51,503 nucleotides of DNA from assembly GCA_030295235.1 (NCBI GenBank), contig AP026178.1:1-51503 (forward strand). Direction: 5' to 3'. Position numbers and translations under genes: made by a program. The DNA is from Fistulifera solaris (lineage: Eukaryota > Bacillariophyta > Bacillariophyceae > Naviculales > Stauroneidaceae). Positions within the stretch are counted from its first letter, which is position 1. Each line of letters starts with the position of its first letter. Below, one piece after another: positions 35,110 through 46,962 of the stretch. Below the pieces are notes generated by a model. The model was not told where the DNA came from. It did no database searches and saw only the letters and a program-made list of their open reading frames with translations.

Positions 35110-35164
35110 AATTCATCTCCTCTGTTTCCCTTCCAAACGCAGTTCCTAACACTACAAATTCACG

Positions 35165-36905
35165 ATGACAAACACAACATCCCATCTCTATAATGCAGGC
35201 CGCTTTGCCCTCCTATTCGAGTCAGAACTACTGCGCTGCTTGTGTCGAAAGGCCGTGCAGTTTCCGGCTTTTTCAACGAATGCAGCAGAGAATTCTATCT
35301 TGTTAGATCGTAGCTACTTCTTCAAGAACCGTCGCGACAAGAAGAGAAGATCGATATCAACGACTTTACTTTTGATTCAGGTCCAGGAAGCAAGATTCTT
35401 TCGACAACATACGGGGAGAAAAGATTGAGATTCACGGAGCGAAGAACACCAACGGCACCGCAAGCACGGTCACCGATTTCTTTGTCGGCGGCATTACGAT
35501 TTAGTGAACTTGCGTGTTGATGAGAGCGGACGATTGGCAGAGTTTCAAACACCGCGAAGATTTCATCCTTAATATTAACTGGACTTCTCCTACAGAAGCT
35601 GATATTGCTGTAGAGATCAACGGCAGGCAATACACAACATCATTCAACACGGAAGGCCCGAACCGAAGTTTCGTCGCCGGATGCCACCCTGCACGGATGA
35701 CTTAACAGTGAATATGCACCTGAAGGAATGGGGTTTCAAAGCCCGAGCGATGCCGAGGAAGGAGATGCACTCAGTTGAGGTGCTGGAAGACAGTATTGTT
35801 AGAAGCGCTGATACTTCATCTGGCTACCGACGCTTGTGCTTCAAATCAACAAGTGTGGCGAACCCATAATCGACGTTTATCTTCGCTCTTTGTTACTTAA
35901 CTCTCAGAAGACTCACAATCTTACACAAAAGACGGTTATGTGGGTACACCCTCCAATGGCAAATATTATTTCTGGATCAATGTCCAGACGGAAGACGATA
36001 CAACAGCTGTGGAGGAAGTTTGCGAACTTGCTCTTGACGCCGTGGACCTCACTTGCACCGACTTCAAATTGAAACCTTCAAAACTACAACGCATAGCAAT
36101 CGGTGCGGCTATAGATTTGCTGGCAGCTGGACCCACGGAATGGAATTCTCATCGCTGCTGCCTGCAAAGGGCCCTTAATAAGGCCGATAAAGTATGCCAG
36201 ATGGCATCAGCTTCTATCACAGCCATGTCTGCCGGAAAGCTTTGCAAGGAGATTACGCCACCACAGCCGCACAGCAACTCGTTGGAACTTGCCTCCACTT
36301 TTCCTACTTTTGACTTTTCTCCAACGGTAGCTACAGTGACAGGAGCAACTGTTCCAGGCATGCTCTCAGATTTTGATATGGGAACTCACGATATTGATTG
36401 GTCTGTGCGGGCATTATTGAAAGTATCGCGTTCAACCTGCACCTTATCCTGGGCAATTAAGATTTATAATTGCAACGCGATGTTTCACGCCTTGGCCATG
36501 GTACCGTGAACAATATATGCGGTTCAACATTTATGACTCTGAGGGAAAAGAATTTGGCATGTAACTTGGTCTCCAGGAAATCCTAGAGAGAGGTCTCCAT
36601 GTATAGTTTCGCAAATCGGCCCAATGTTCTCGACCTGGTTAATATTAAGAGTCAACCTACGGAGAAGAATTCAATACAAAGTGATGAACGGGCAATACTA
36701 CCCTAACACAAAAACAGGGACAATGGAGCTTGTAGGCCATGATACTTATCATGGCACTGTTCAGCAATATTTCCGCACAATTTCTTTTAAGCAGGAAAGC
36801 AAGCAAATGCATTTCTCATTTAAAGTCTTCCTTAATGCTGAACGCCTATTATCCACAACAACACGAAATGAAGCGATCCCTTTGTTTAGCGCTGAGTCTG
36901 TTTGA
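35165..36905 (+). CDS. Gene X copy B: more diverged, with extra C-terminal sequence
   Basis: Starts MTNTTSHLYNAGRFALL. Conserved pieces: DIAVEINGRQYTTSFNTEGP; VLEDSIVRSADTSSGYRR; NGKYYFWINVQTEDDTTAVE; VCELALDAVDLTCTDF; AIGAAIDLLAAGPTEW; GKLCKEITPPQPHSNSLELA; and TVTGATVPGMLSDFDMGTHD. Where copies A and C stop after NGQY, this one reads on through VMNGQYYPNTKTGTMELVGH and about 70 further residues to 36905: a lost stop or an extra domain. It is less like A and C than they are to each other. The adjacent membrane-protein gene is missing from this unit. Function unknown. Confidence 0.65.
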
Positions 36906-37044
36906 GTAACTTCATTGATAAATCTTAGGTTGCTCTCTTTCGCCGACGAGGTAGCGAATAATAATCAATCTTTTCGAATTCGTCCGACTAAACCCCTTCT
37001 AATCAGTCCCACATAGGAAGCATTCGTTTTAATTTAATGGAATA

Positions 37045-37385
37045 AACATCGCCTAGTTTTGGCTAGAAACCAAGAAGCCTCTCATGCTGTCGCCAGCGAC
37101 TCTTGAACAAAACTTTAAAACGGATTGCTGTTTAGGCACTCGGTCGCGGTGTCCTCTCTGATAATTATTAGCTTGACTTCTGACTGAATTGCTGCGCATC
37201 GATCGTGATATTTCTTCGATAGAATAATCTCTTATTATTGAGAGACGAAAATATCATCTTTCTCCATGCTTTCTCGAATAAATGGTACTCTCTGTCAGTT
37301 AGTTTTAAGCCGATGATATCGCACTTAAGATCTTTTCCCCGCTCGGTGGATGCTGCAACGCTCACACTCCAACCTGTCAATACCC
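37045..37385 (+). pseudogene. ASPM-tail remnant: last ~30 codons plus 3' flank
   Basis: AAACATCGCCTAGTTTTGGC ... AACGGATTGCTGTTTAG repeats the end of the ASPM duplicate (33605-33701), including its stop. It is followed by ~250 bases matching 33702-33960. Everything upstream of the final codons is gone, so this unit suffered a large internal deletion that removed the membrane-protein gene and the IQ repeats. Confidence 0.85.
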
Positions 37386-38025
37386 GCGCTTGCTTACTTA
37401 ACAATTAATCAGATAAGAGGAGCATAAGAAGAAGAGGTGTTTGCTTCGTTCTTCGATGTCATAAAAGTGGACTCGATGCAGGAGAAAACGAGGGCCGATA
37501 ATAATTAATGGATAAGGTTAGCGTTCTTCAGCGATGCAAAAGAAGATGATGATGTATCCTACTCACACGTCTCGCCTGCAAAATTGCAAAGCGTGAAACA
37601 ATAGACTAGCCCTTTCATGATGCCCACCGTAATTGCTTCAGATCGTAGCAGAACGAAGAGTCGCCCACGATTTGAAAACAAAACGATGATGGAACGAATG
37701 ATCCAACGCTTCGAATGTCTATGTAATTTCACGTAGCTCTGCTAAGGAAATTCTATCGATAGAGGAGCAACCTGGACAACTGTAAGTTCATCGACGTCCG
37801 TGACTGAATGTCTTACTCGTAGTACGTACTCCGTAGTATTGTTTTACAGTACTGTGGTGTCTTCTGTAGGCTACAAAAGCCGATGTACCCTGTAAGGTTT
37901 AAGGTTACTACTACGTAACCTTACTTGTAGCACAGCTCGCATGTCGCATGTGATGAAAAGGGTTTTGCTCTTGCTGTTTGCGCATCGCGCAATGTGCATT
38001 TCATTATTTCATTCATCGCAAAAAT

Positions 38026-38044
38026 AATATCAGTGCTCATTGTG
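38026..38044 (+). promoter_or_regulatory. Conserved leader element upstream of gene X copy C
   Basis: Same 19-mer as at 35091-35109, 54 bases before the ATG of copy C. Confidence 0.5.
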
Positions 38045-38097
38045 CAAGTTTATTTCTTTTTACTCTCAAACACCGCTCCTAACGCTAAATAATCACG

Positions 38098-39666
38098 ATG
38101 ACAAACACGACACGTGAGTTCTACAATGCAGGCCGCTTTGCGCTCCTGTTCGGGTCGTAACTACTGCGCTGCTTGTGTTGAAAGGGTCGCGCAGTTTTCG
38201 GCTTACTCAACGAATGCAGCGGCGGACTCCATCTTCTTAGATCGTAGCTACTTTTCAAGGGTCCTCGCGACAAGGAAGAGAAGGAAGAGAAGATCGATGT
38301 TAACGACTTTACTTTCGATTCAGGTCCAGGAAGCAAGATACTTTCGACAACATACAAGGGAGATAAGATTGAGATTCACGGAACGAAGAACACCAACGGC
38401 ACCGCAAGCACGGTCACTGATTTCTTTGTCGGCGGCGATTCCGACTTAGTGAATTTGCGTGTTGATGAGAGCGGACGCATTGGCAGAGTTTCAAACACCG
38501 CGGAAGATTTCATCCTGGATATTAACTGGACTTCTCTTAACGAGGCTGATATTGCAGTGGAGATCAACGGTACGCGATACGCAACATCGTTGAACACGGA
38601 AGGCCCGAACCGAGTTTCGTCGTCGAACATCACTTCGCGTACCGCTGACTTGACGGTGAATTTGCAACCTGATGGATTTGTTTCTCAAAGTCCGAGCGAT
38701 GCCAAGGAAGGGGATACACTCGAATTCGAGGTGTTGGAAGACAGTGTTGTTAGAAGCGCTGATACTTCATCTGGTTATCGACGTGTCGTGCTTCAAATCA
38801 TCAAGTGTGGTGAACCGTACACCGACGCAAATCTTCGTCTTTGTTACGAACTCTCAGAAGACTCAACAATCTTTTACAATACGAAAGACGCCGTGTGTGG
38901 GTACACCTCCAATGGCAAATATTATTTCTGGATCAATGTCCAGACGGAAGACGATACAACAGCTGTGGAGGAAGTTTGCGAACTTGCTCTTGACGTCGTG
39001 GACCTCACTTGCACCGCACTTGAACTTGAAACCTTTAAAACTACAACATGCGTAGCAATCGGGGCAGCTATCGACTTGCTGGCAGCTGGACCTACGAGAA
39101 GGAATTCTCATTGCGCTGCCTGCAAGAGGGCCCTCGATAAGGCCGAAAAGCATGTACGGTGATAGAAACTGCTATTAATGCTGTCGGAGAGCTTTGCAAG
39201 GAGATTACGCCACCACAGCCATTTACAGCAACTCGCTGGAACTTGCAAGCCTCTATTTTCCTACTTTTGACTTTTCAACGGTAGCTACAGTGACAGGGGC
39301 CACTGTTCCAGGCATGCTCTCCGACTATGATATGGGAACTCATGTAGTCGATCAATCGGAGCCGGGCATCATTGAAAGTATTGTCATTCTACCTTCGCCC
39401 GTCAACAGTCGAATGTTATGGTTCCATGTAACAACGAGATGTTTCAAAACATCTCCAACATCTACTCAACGCTTGTCCCTCAAAATTTATTACTCTGATG
39501 GAAGATTTAAGTGGGGACCACATATTGGCCACGTACATATAGACAGGTGTTCTCAGTTGCTTATTATGGAGATCCCATCGAACCCACCATCGTGAAATTC
39601 AAAAGTGAGTATTACGGAAAAGAGTACGCATATGAAGTATTGAACGGGCAATACTGGCCAAAATAA
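38098..39666 (+). CDS. Gene X copy C: best preserved member of unknown family
   Basis: Starts MTNTTREFYNAGRFALLFG with a hydrophobic signal/anchor segment (GVVTTALLVLKG in the neighbouring frame). Module 1: KIDVNDFTFDSGPGSKILST, DKIEIHGTKNTNGTASTVTD, NLRVDESGRIGRVSNTAEDF. A 237-codon open frame (38449-39162) carries EADIAVEINGTRYATSLNTE, LTVNLQPDGFVSQSPSDAKE, VVLQIIKCGEPYTDANLRLC, GKYYFWINVQTEDDTTAVEE and the helical Cys-bearing AIGAAIDLLAAGP. Module 3 (39194-39595): TVTGATVPGMLSDYDMGTHV and IIESIVILPSP. It ends VLNGQYWPK with the stop at 39664-39666. About 520 residues, N-glycosylation-type NxT/S sites (NGT, NWT), no other membrane segment: probably extracellular or lumenal. No family recognised. 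Confidence 0.75.
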
Positions 39667-40061
39667 AATTAAAAATAGAAACAGTTAACATAATCAGCAG
39701 GACGTCTCCTTCGGCTGATAATGAAAGCCAGGCTTCAGCCATTGCTGCAATCGAAATTTTGTGGGTACTTGGTAGCATTCGTTTTCGACGAAGCACTTCT
39801 GTCATAGCGAATCTTTAGTGAATGGATAGCATGTCGTAATAGTTAATCGAGCCTGAAAATTGCACACATGATCCCGAAATTGGCACACGAGATTCCAAAA
39901 TTTGAGCCACAAACAAGGAGGAAGCTCCAGAACGGCTGAATCGTCAACAAAGGCATTCTCCGATGAGCAGTAACTATGGTGATAAACGTTCGACGTTCAA
40001 ATGGGCGATCCTTTTCCGCAATGATGAGTCTAGAAACAAAGAAAGCATATCCTACTAAACC
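39667..40061. other. Convergent spacer between gene X copy C and membrane-protein gene
   Basis: No supported gene. From about 39965 it becomes alike to 30440-30530 in the first unit. Confidence 0.55.
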
Positions 40062-41090
40062 TTATTGCCGTTTTTCTCCTTTTGGTTTCTTGGCGGGTAC
40101 CGTGGGTTCAAACGTCTCTTCTACGGGCGCTGGCCTCCACTCAACGCGTCTGGGGGTCGGAGCGAACGATCGAACCGGTGTCGGACGGGCCGTCAAAGAT
40201 GAGCGTGTGGGTGGTCGCGACGGTGGAGACACTTGCACCTCCAAAGGTTCCAAGATCGGCGGCGACGAAGGTGGGTCTGTGGATTGCATGGTGGGTGCTC
40301 GGGTTGGTCGTACGGTCGGTCGCATCCTAGGAGGCGCCATGGGTGGAGTGACTTCGAATACACGCAACGTAGGCATGGCGGTTGGTGCAATAGTATCTTT
40401 CAATGCCGAAGGAAATGTAGTATCCCCACGAGACGGCGACAGTGACGGAGGACGAACTCTAAAAAGATTATCCGGGAGATCAATGGGCACGGCGGGTAAA
40501 CTACCACCATCTTCCTGTTCGAGAGCGACACTGGCAGCGGTAGCCGTTGGGACTTCATCTTCTTGATAGATGGTCGAACCGATAACGGCGACCGTAATCC
40601 CCAGCAACAAGAACATGCAGCTAAGGAAAATGACGCACAAATGTAAGCGCCGTTGCTGCACATACGGGTCAATCAACTTTGGGTCCTTGGGCATCGTCGA
40701 AGCCTTGGAAGGTTCTTCTTCATGCACGTCCGGTAACGTATAAATAAAGCGCGTCAAATCTAATGTGCTCGAAGCTTCGTATCCCGGTGGATCTTCTCCT
40801 GGACTCGGTTGTTGTCGACGATGACGTGATCTTCGCGAGCGATGCCGATTGGGTGTTTTCATAGGACTTGGCAGTGTTTGTATCATGGATAGACTTTTCG
40901 CCGGCAGTTCTGCAAGTAACGAGTCATTCTGTTGCGACATCCGTTGTACAGGAAACGCGCCTTCCACGGCAGAGCTCGCTATCGAATCGTCACTCAAGTC
41001 ATCGTCGTCGTCGTCTTCCATGTCGCTCATGTAAATATCTGACAAGGTCGGCTCGTCAAATAGAGGCAACGCGGTTTGTCGATTTGTCAT
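40062..41090 (-). CDS. Pro/Thr-rich type II single-pass membrane protein, copy C (intact)
   Basis: The longest unbroken reading frame in the window, 342 codons from ATG 41090 to stop 40062. Residues 1-149 are hydrophilic: acidic run EDDDDDDLSDDS (25-36) and basic RHRSRRSRHRRQQ (82-94). One membrane helix lies at about 150-172 (LCVIFLSCMFLLLGITVAVI). The rest is rich in Pro, Thr, Ser and Arg, with PTAMPTLRV, PTVRPTRAPTMQSTDPPSSP and similar. Topology is probably N-in, C-out. This acidic N-terminus/TM/Pro-Thr stalk layout is seen at the front of diatom receptor-like proteins with LRR or PPC ectodomains; here the ectodomain is absent and the protein stops after KKPKGEKRQ. Function unknown. Its pair at 30529-31543 is frame-broken. 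Confidence 0.88.
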   Translation of the reverse strand: MTNRQTALPLFDEPTLSDIYMSDMEDDDDDDLSDDSIASSAVEGAFPVQRMSQQNDSLLAELPAKSLSMIQTLPSPMKTPNRHRSRRSRHRRQQPSPGEDPPGYEASSTLDLTRFIYTLPDVHEEEPSKASTMPKDPKLIDPYVQQRRLHLCVIFLSCMFLLLGITVAVIGSTIYQEDEVPTATAASVALEQEDGGSLPAVPIDLPDNLFRVRPPSLSPSRGDTTFPSALKDTIAPTAMPTLRVFEVTPPMAPPRMRPTVRPTRAPTMQSTDPPSSPPILEPLEVQVSPPSRPPTRSSLTARPTPVRSFAPTPRRVEWRPAPVEETFEPTVPAKKPKGEKRQ

Positions 41091-41171
41091 TCGTCTTCAA
41101 AAGTGAAGGGCGCTGATGGGAAGCTTTGAGGCCGAAATTTTAACGTCTTTTGATAGGAAAAAGAAAAGCCA

Positions 41172-41290
41172 ACGATAGCACGGGGAAAGCTTTCTGCGTT
41201 GTTGCTTCAAGTCATTTTTCTTGGTGGGCGGCAGCTTTCTGCTTTCTTGGCTTTTGAAAATTCAGGGTCTTTGGGTGCGCGCCCGCGAAG
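41172..41290. repeat. Duplicated boundary segment, copy 2
   Basis: Matches 31618-31730 upstream of the membrane-protein copy A. After about 41290 the sequence is unrelated to the ASPM fragment that follows in the first unit, marking the end of this duplicated unit. Confidence 0.8.
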
Positions 41291-41588
41291 CTTCCATTTG
41301 TACAGAAACCAGTTCAAAGAGTATCTGTACTTAACAGATCAATAGCCGTTGAGAAGGAAAATCTAGAACAACGTCTAACTAAAATTTACTATAGAAAGAA
41401 AAGAGCTAAAATCTTCACTTTTGGCGCAGATTTTGCGCGCGAAAAGATTCAGTGAAGTTCGCGGGCTCACAAAGAAGCCATTCATAAAAACAGAAACAAT
41501 CAATGCAGACCTCCATAGCTTGCCAGAGGTTCCGCAACGATACATAGAAACATACAGAAATTTCATGGACTCGGTGTCGTCGTCACGT
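41291..41588. other. Intergenic, possible 3' continuation of the next gene
   Basis: A minus-strand frame (41375-41608) overlaps the end of the neighbouring membrane-protein gene and might be its real C-terminus in a shifted frame (RFERDDDTESMKFLYVSMY). Not decisive. Confidence 0.4.
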
Positions 41589-42201
41589 TCAAAGCGTCTG
41601 AAGTCCATTGCGGAGGTATCGTGGAAGCCGAAAAGGAACAGCCGTCACAGGAGCATCGTCACCGATGCGACGATTGTAAAGTAAAGCACAAAGAATCACC
41701 GTCACGCTAATCACCAGAATAGCTGAAATCGTCCAGACCGTAAGTTCCCACGGAGAACCAAAGCAACTCGTTTCGAGTTCGTCTTCATCGCTCTTGGGAG
41801 CATGGGAAGAATTGCTCGACTGCGTCGGCGAAGTCAGTAGTTGAAACAATCGCATCTGACTCTTTGTTTCGAGTAAAGTCCTCTCCGACTTGTCGAAACA
41901 CAACTTCGAACTCTTCTGTAGTGCAACGCTGATGGCGAATGATACTCTGGACGTCGGTAGGGAACGATGTTACGGTAGGGTGTCCTCCGGATGAAGTGTA
42001 GAAAACACCATCATCGAGGACTGTGGTTCGGATGTTTCTTGCACGGCCTCCAAATCGTAAGGGCTCACCCGTAGTGGAACTTGTGTACATATCCGAATAC
42101 GAAATACTGATGATTTCTTCGTCTTCTCGTCGCGGTTGTTCTGGTTTGGCTGTTCGTTGTTGCCGCTTTTGGCTTTTACGGGGTTGCGTTGGGAACTTCA
42201 T
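41589..42201 (-). CDS. Single-pass membrane protein, unknown function
   Basis: Starts MKFPTQPRKSQKRQQRTAKP at 42201. Basic N-terminus, then EEIISISYSDMYTSSTTGEP, RTTVLDDGVFYTSSGGHPTV and TEEFEVVFRQVGEDFTRNKE. After a frame break near 41850-41890 it continues with LLTSPTQSSNSSHAPKSDED and a membrane helix VWTISAILVISVTVILCALL, then NRRIGDDAPVTAVPFRL to a stop at 41589. About 200 residues. No signal peptide, so probably a signal-anchor or tail-side membrane protein. The Ser/Asp-rich stretch before the helix lacks Cys. Not recognised as any known family. Confidence 0.6.
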
Positions 42202-42892
42202 GATGGAACAATGGGGTGATGCTGTCAGAGGTGATGTTTCATCAATCGAACATTACTGCCTCAAATAGAGGTGAGCACAAATGAAGGAAGGAACGGACGC
42301 TTTTGTGAAATGAGAAATTCTCAGAAGTGCGCTCAAGGTTCACCGGAATGGTCTCCGATTTCCGTTCGAAAGGTTCGATTGGATTTGTACCATAGTTACT
42401 GTAGTCGGCTCGCTCTCGTTGGTACTTTCTGTGTGGAGATCCGTGCCTATCCATAAGTATTCAATAATTAAGGGCACGAGAAAGGCGCCGTACCGACAGA
42501 CACCGCGGGAATCGTTGAGTACACAAAGAGGGTATCAAAGTACTCGGAGTGTAAGCGTGACAGCACTTCACGACTCAAAATGACGTCACAGTGGTTTTGC
42601 GCAATCTAGCCACGAACCGAGAGTGATTTTCTCGTCCTCTCTTGATGTGCTCCGCCGATGGATCGGCCATTCGAACCAAGAACTTTCCGTGCAATCGTGA
42701 CCCCATCATCAACACGTGTTTTAGCTATAACAAGCGGAACGGCCGCCGACCACCGACACACCTCTAGTAGCCTCTACTCCGACTGGCCATTACTAAAGTA
42801 CTTCCAAAACGCCGAGCTTTTTCACAAATTTCGAAATGCCTGTTCCAAAGATCCGGTCGGCTGAGCACCAAAGCAACAGTGAAGATGTCCTT
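42202..42892. other. Intergenic, no supported gene
   Basis: Open frames here are short and unlike known proteins. It lies between the 5' end of the membrane-protein gene and the 3' end of the pseudouridine synthase gene. Confidence 0.5.
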
Positions 42893-43844
42893 TCATGGCG
42901 AGATTTCTTCGTGATACGGCCCGCGACAAAGAGCACGGAGCTCTGCCGACTCGCAATGCTTGTCCACCAATCGTTGTAGAACCTCGTTGAACTCTTCCGG
43001 ATTCTGCGAAAAGTGCAAACGGCGGCGGGCACCACAATGATATACATTCCGGGAAGCATGAAGGAGTATCATCTTTGACGCACGAATCTCCCTAAAGCAG
43101 CCGGCTTGTAAATAGGTTCGATTCAGTGTCGCCGATGAATCGTAGCGATCCTTGTAGACGGATCGCCCGCCAGCGGTAAACCAACACTTTTGCAGCGACA
43201 CGCAGCTGATGTGTTTTTCCGGTGTACGGTCGCAACAGCAACAAGGTGCGGGGTGCCAAAGGGTGGTTTCCTTTGAATTGAGAGAGCTAATGGAGCCAAA
43301 CCATTCGCAGCACTCAACTGCCCCAAGCCCGCACTAAAGAATCGCGTTTGAGCAAAATTCGTAGTGTTTTTGCGCACTAACATCCACGACTTGCGTCGAC
43401 CGCGTTCCATTCCTCCTTGGATCCATCCCTGCTTTTTCTGTGTCGCTTTGTGATACGACAGCGCTGTATAATATTTGACAATTTTCTTTTCGCGAAACAA
43501 TCGGGTCAATTCTCGAGCTGCCTCTGGAGTCTTCGCCAACAACAAAATTCCCGATGTCACTCGATCAAGTCGATGAACACTGTATAATCGCGTTGTCGGA
43601 TGTTTTGATCGTATTGTTGTCGAATGAGTGCAACGATGCCCAATTCGTCAGTTGTCGAATGATGTTGAATTCCCGATGGTTTGTTTATCGCCAAGATTTC
43701 CTTTGATTCGTAAAGAATCGGAATATGTAAACTGTCAACTGATTGTAGTAATAATAATAATATGAGTAGGAGCAATGATTCTAATTTGGAATAGCTTGAT
43801 AACATAACGTTTGTGGTCGACGAAAATAATGCCATGCCCGTCAA
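42893..43844 (-). CDS. RluA-family RNA pseudouridine synthase (TruC/RluA type)
   Basis: Converts uridine to pseudouridine in tRNA or rRNA. Read from ATG 43844: an N-terminal hydrophobic run LESLLLLILLLLLQSVDSLH, probably a signal or targeting sequence, then ILYESKEILAINKPSGIQHH (the usual RluA entry strand). After a frame break near 43600 comes HRLDRVTSGILLLAKTPEAA, with the catalytic Asp codon at 43564-43566. Then RELTRLFREKKIVKYYTALS, the RPYTGKTHQLRVSLQKC motif across a break near 43200, and RYDSSATLNRTYLQAG before the stop at 42893. About 310 residues, normal for the family. The leader suggests import into an organelle, perhaps the plastid through the ER; the target RNA cannot be told from sequence. 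Confidence 0.88.
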
Positions 43845-43886
43845 ACGTCAAAATAAATTATGCTACATGCGGTATCGTCCTCACGT

Positions 43887-44200
43887 AGAAAATCTGGGGA
43901 TTGGTGTTTTCCCGTCCCAGAAAATCTGGGAGTGAGGTGTTGTCACCTGAAGCCAGGAGAATCTGAATTCTGAATCTGGGGATGTGGTGTTTTCACGCGC
44001 CCAGAAAATCAGGACAATGGATATTTTCACGTTACCAGAAAATCTGGGTGAGTGGCATTTCAACTTCAACAAAACAGAAAATCTGTGTATCTTTAGAAAT
44101 TCAGGAAGCCTTGTTATTGATCACACAGAAATTCTGAAAGTGGTGTTCTGTAAAATTAATCATACAGACATCCTGTGGACGTTCCGGAAATGCCGGTACA
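43887..44200. repeat. Degenerate array of short palindromes, ~35-40 base spacing
   Basis: The core CCAGAAAATCTGG and variants recur at about 43887, 43919, 43955/43970, 44002, 44037, 44076, 44127, 44165 and 44185. Each core is a small inverted repeat (AGA...TCT, or variants such as ACAGAAATTCTG and CCGGAAATGCCGG) around an A-rich centre. The left-hand units also share spacers like TGGTGTTTTCACG. The right-hand units have diverged but often keep self-complementarity. Lies directly upstream (divergent side) of the pseudouridine synthase gene. Confidence 0.75.
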
Positions 44201-44742
44201 TTGAAAATGGACAACGAAAAATCAGTCCGAATGTCAAAATTGCATTCTAACTTTAGGAAATTAGGGCCCAAAAAATACAAATGTAGGTCCTTTTCGTTAA
44301 ATTATACGTAGTACTTCGTAACTGTTTCACGTTCCTGGCACTGGTACTGGTAGTGAGAGTGAGAGGGTGTTTTTGGTTTTAGCCCGTCGCGTCGTCAGTC
44401 CGATGGAGTGCGCCGTCTGTCCGTTTGGCCAACGCTTTTCGGTTCGGCTGTTCTACCGACTTTTCGGAAAGAACTCGCACTTTCTTCTCTATAGGTCACG
44501 CTGGCACCGAGCGGACGTTGGCGGTGAAATAATGAAAGCCGCAAGCCGCAAGCCGCAAATAGTTCCACTTCCACTTTCCACCGCACGCGTAGTTGTATTT
44601 CGCCGGACTGTCATCGCTGCGGCGCGAAAGTCTTTTGCATTCGGGAAACAAGCGTTGCATGGCTACCAGGTATCATTCATTGTAACAGTTTTCTTACTTC
44701 ATTAATCTACTTATTTCATAGACAAAAGAAACACTCATAACA
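44201..44742. other. 5' region of the KDM5-like gene
   Basis: No convincing protein. A possible 5'-UTR intron runs from GTATCATTC at about 44668 to TTTCATAG at about 44721, just before the start of the demethylase gene. A small tandem repeat, AAGCCGC three times, lies at about 44537-44557. Confidence 0.45.

Positions 44743-46962
<2,220 letters not shown>

Larger units (their letters stand above)
33966..35164. other. Intergenic; 5' flank of gene X copy B
   Basis: No supported gene. The first part is AT-rich. It contains an inverted repeat of ACCAGGTA units (34705-34802), the duplicated 70-base segment (34880-34950) and a conserved leader just before the ATG of copy B. Confidence 0.55.
36906..38097. 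other. Intergenic with ASPM-tail remnant and 5' flank of copy C
   Basis: No supported gene. 37045-37385 is the ASPM-tail remnant (separate entry). 37800-37930 is rich in GTAC and GGTTAC-type short repeats, and the conserved leader lies at 38026-38044. Confidence 0.55.

Noticed and set aside
28843-41090. Retrotransposon or DNA transposon as the cause of the repeats
   Set aside because: No reverse transcriptase, integrase or transposase frames, no long terminal repeats; the repeated blocks contain ordinary genes with introns, so segmental duplication fits better.
43887-44200. CRISPR array
   Set aside because: Palindromic repeats with ~35-40 base spacing look similar, but repeats are only ~13 bases and diverged, spacers are partly shared, no cas genes exist, and the genome is eukaryotic.
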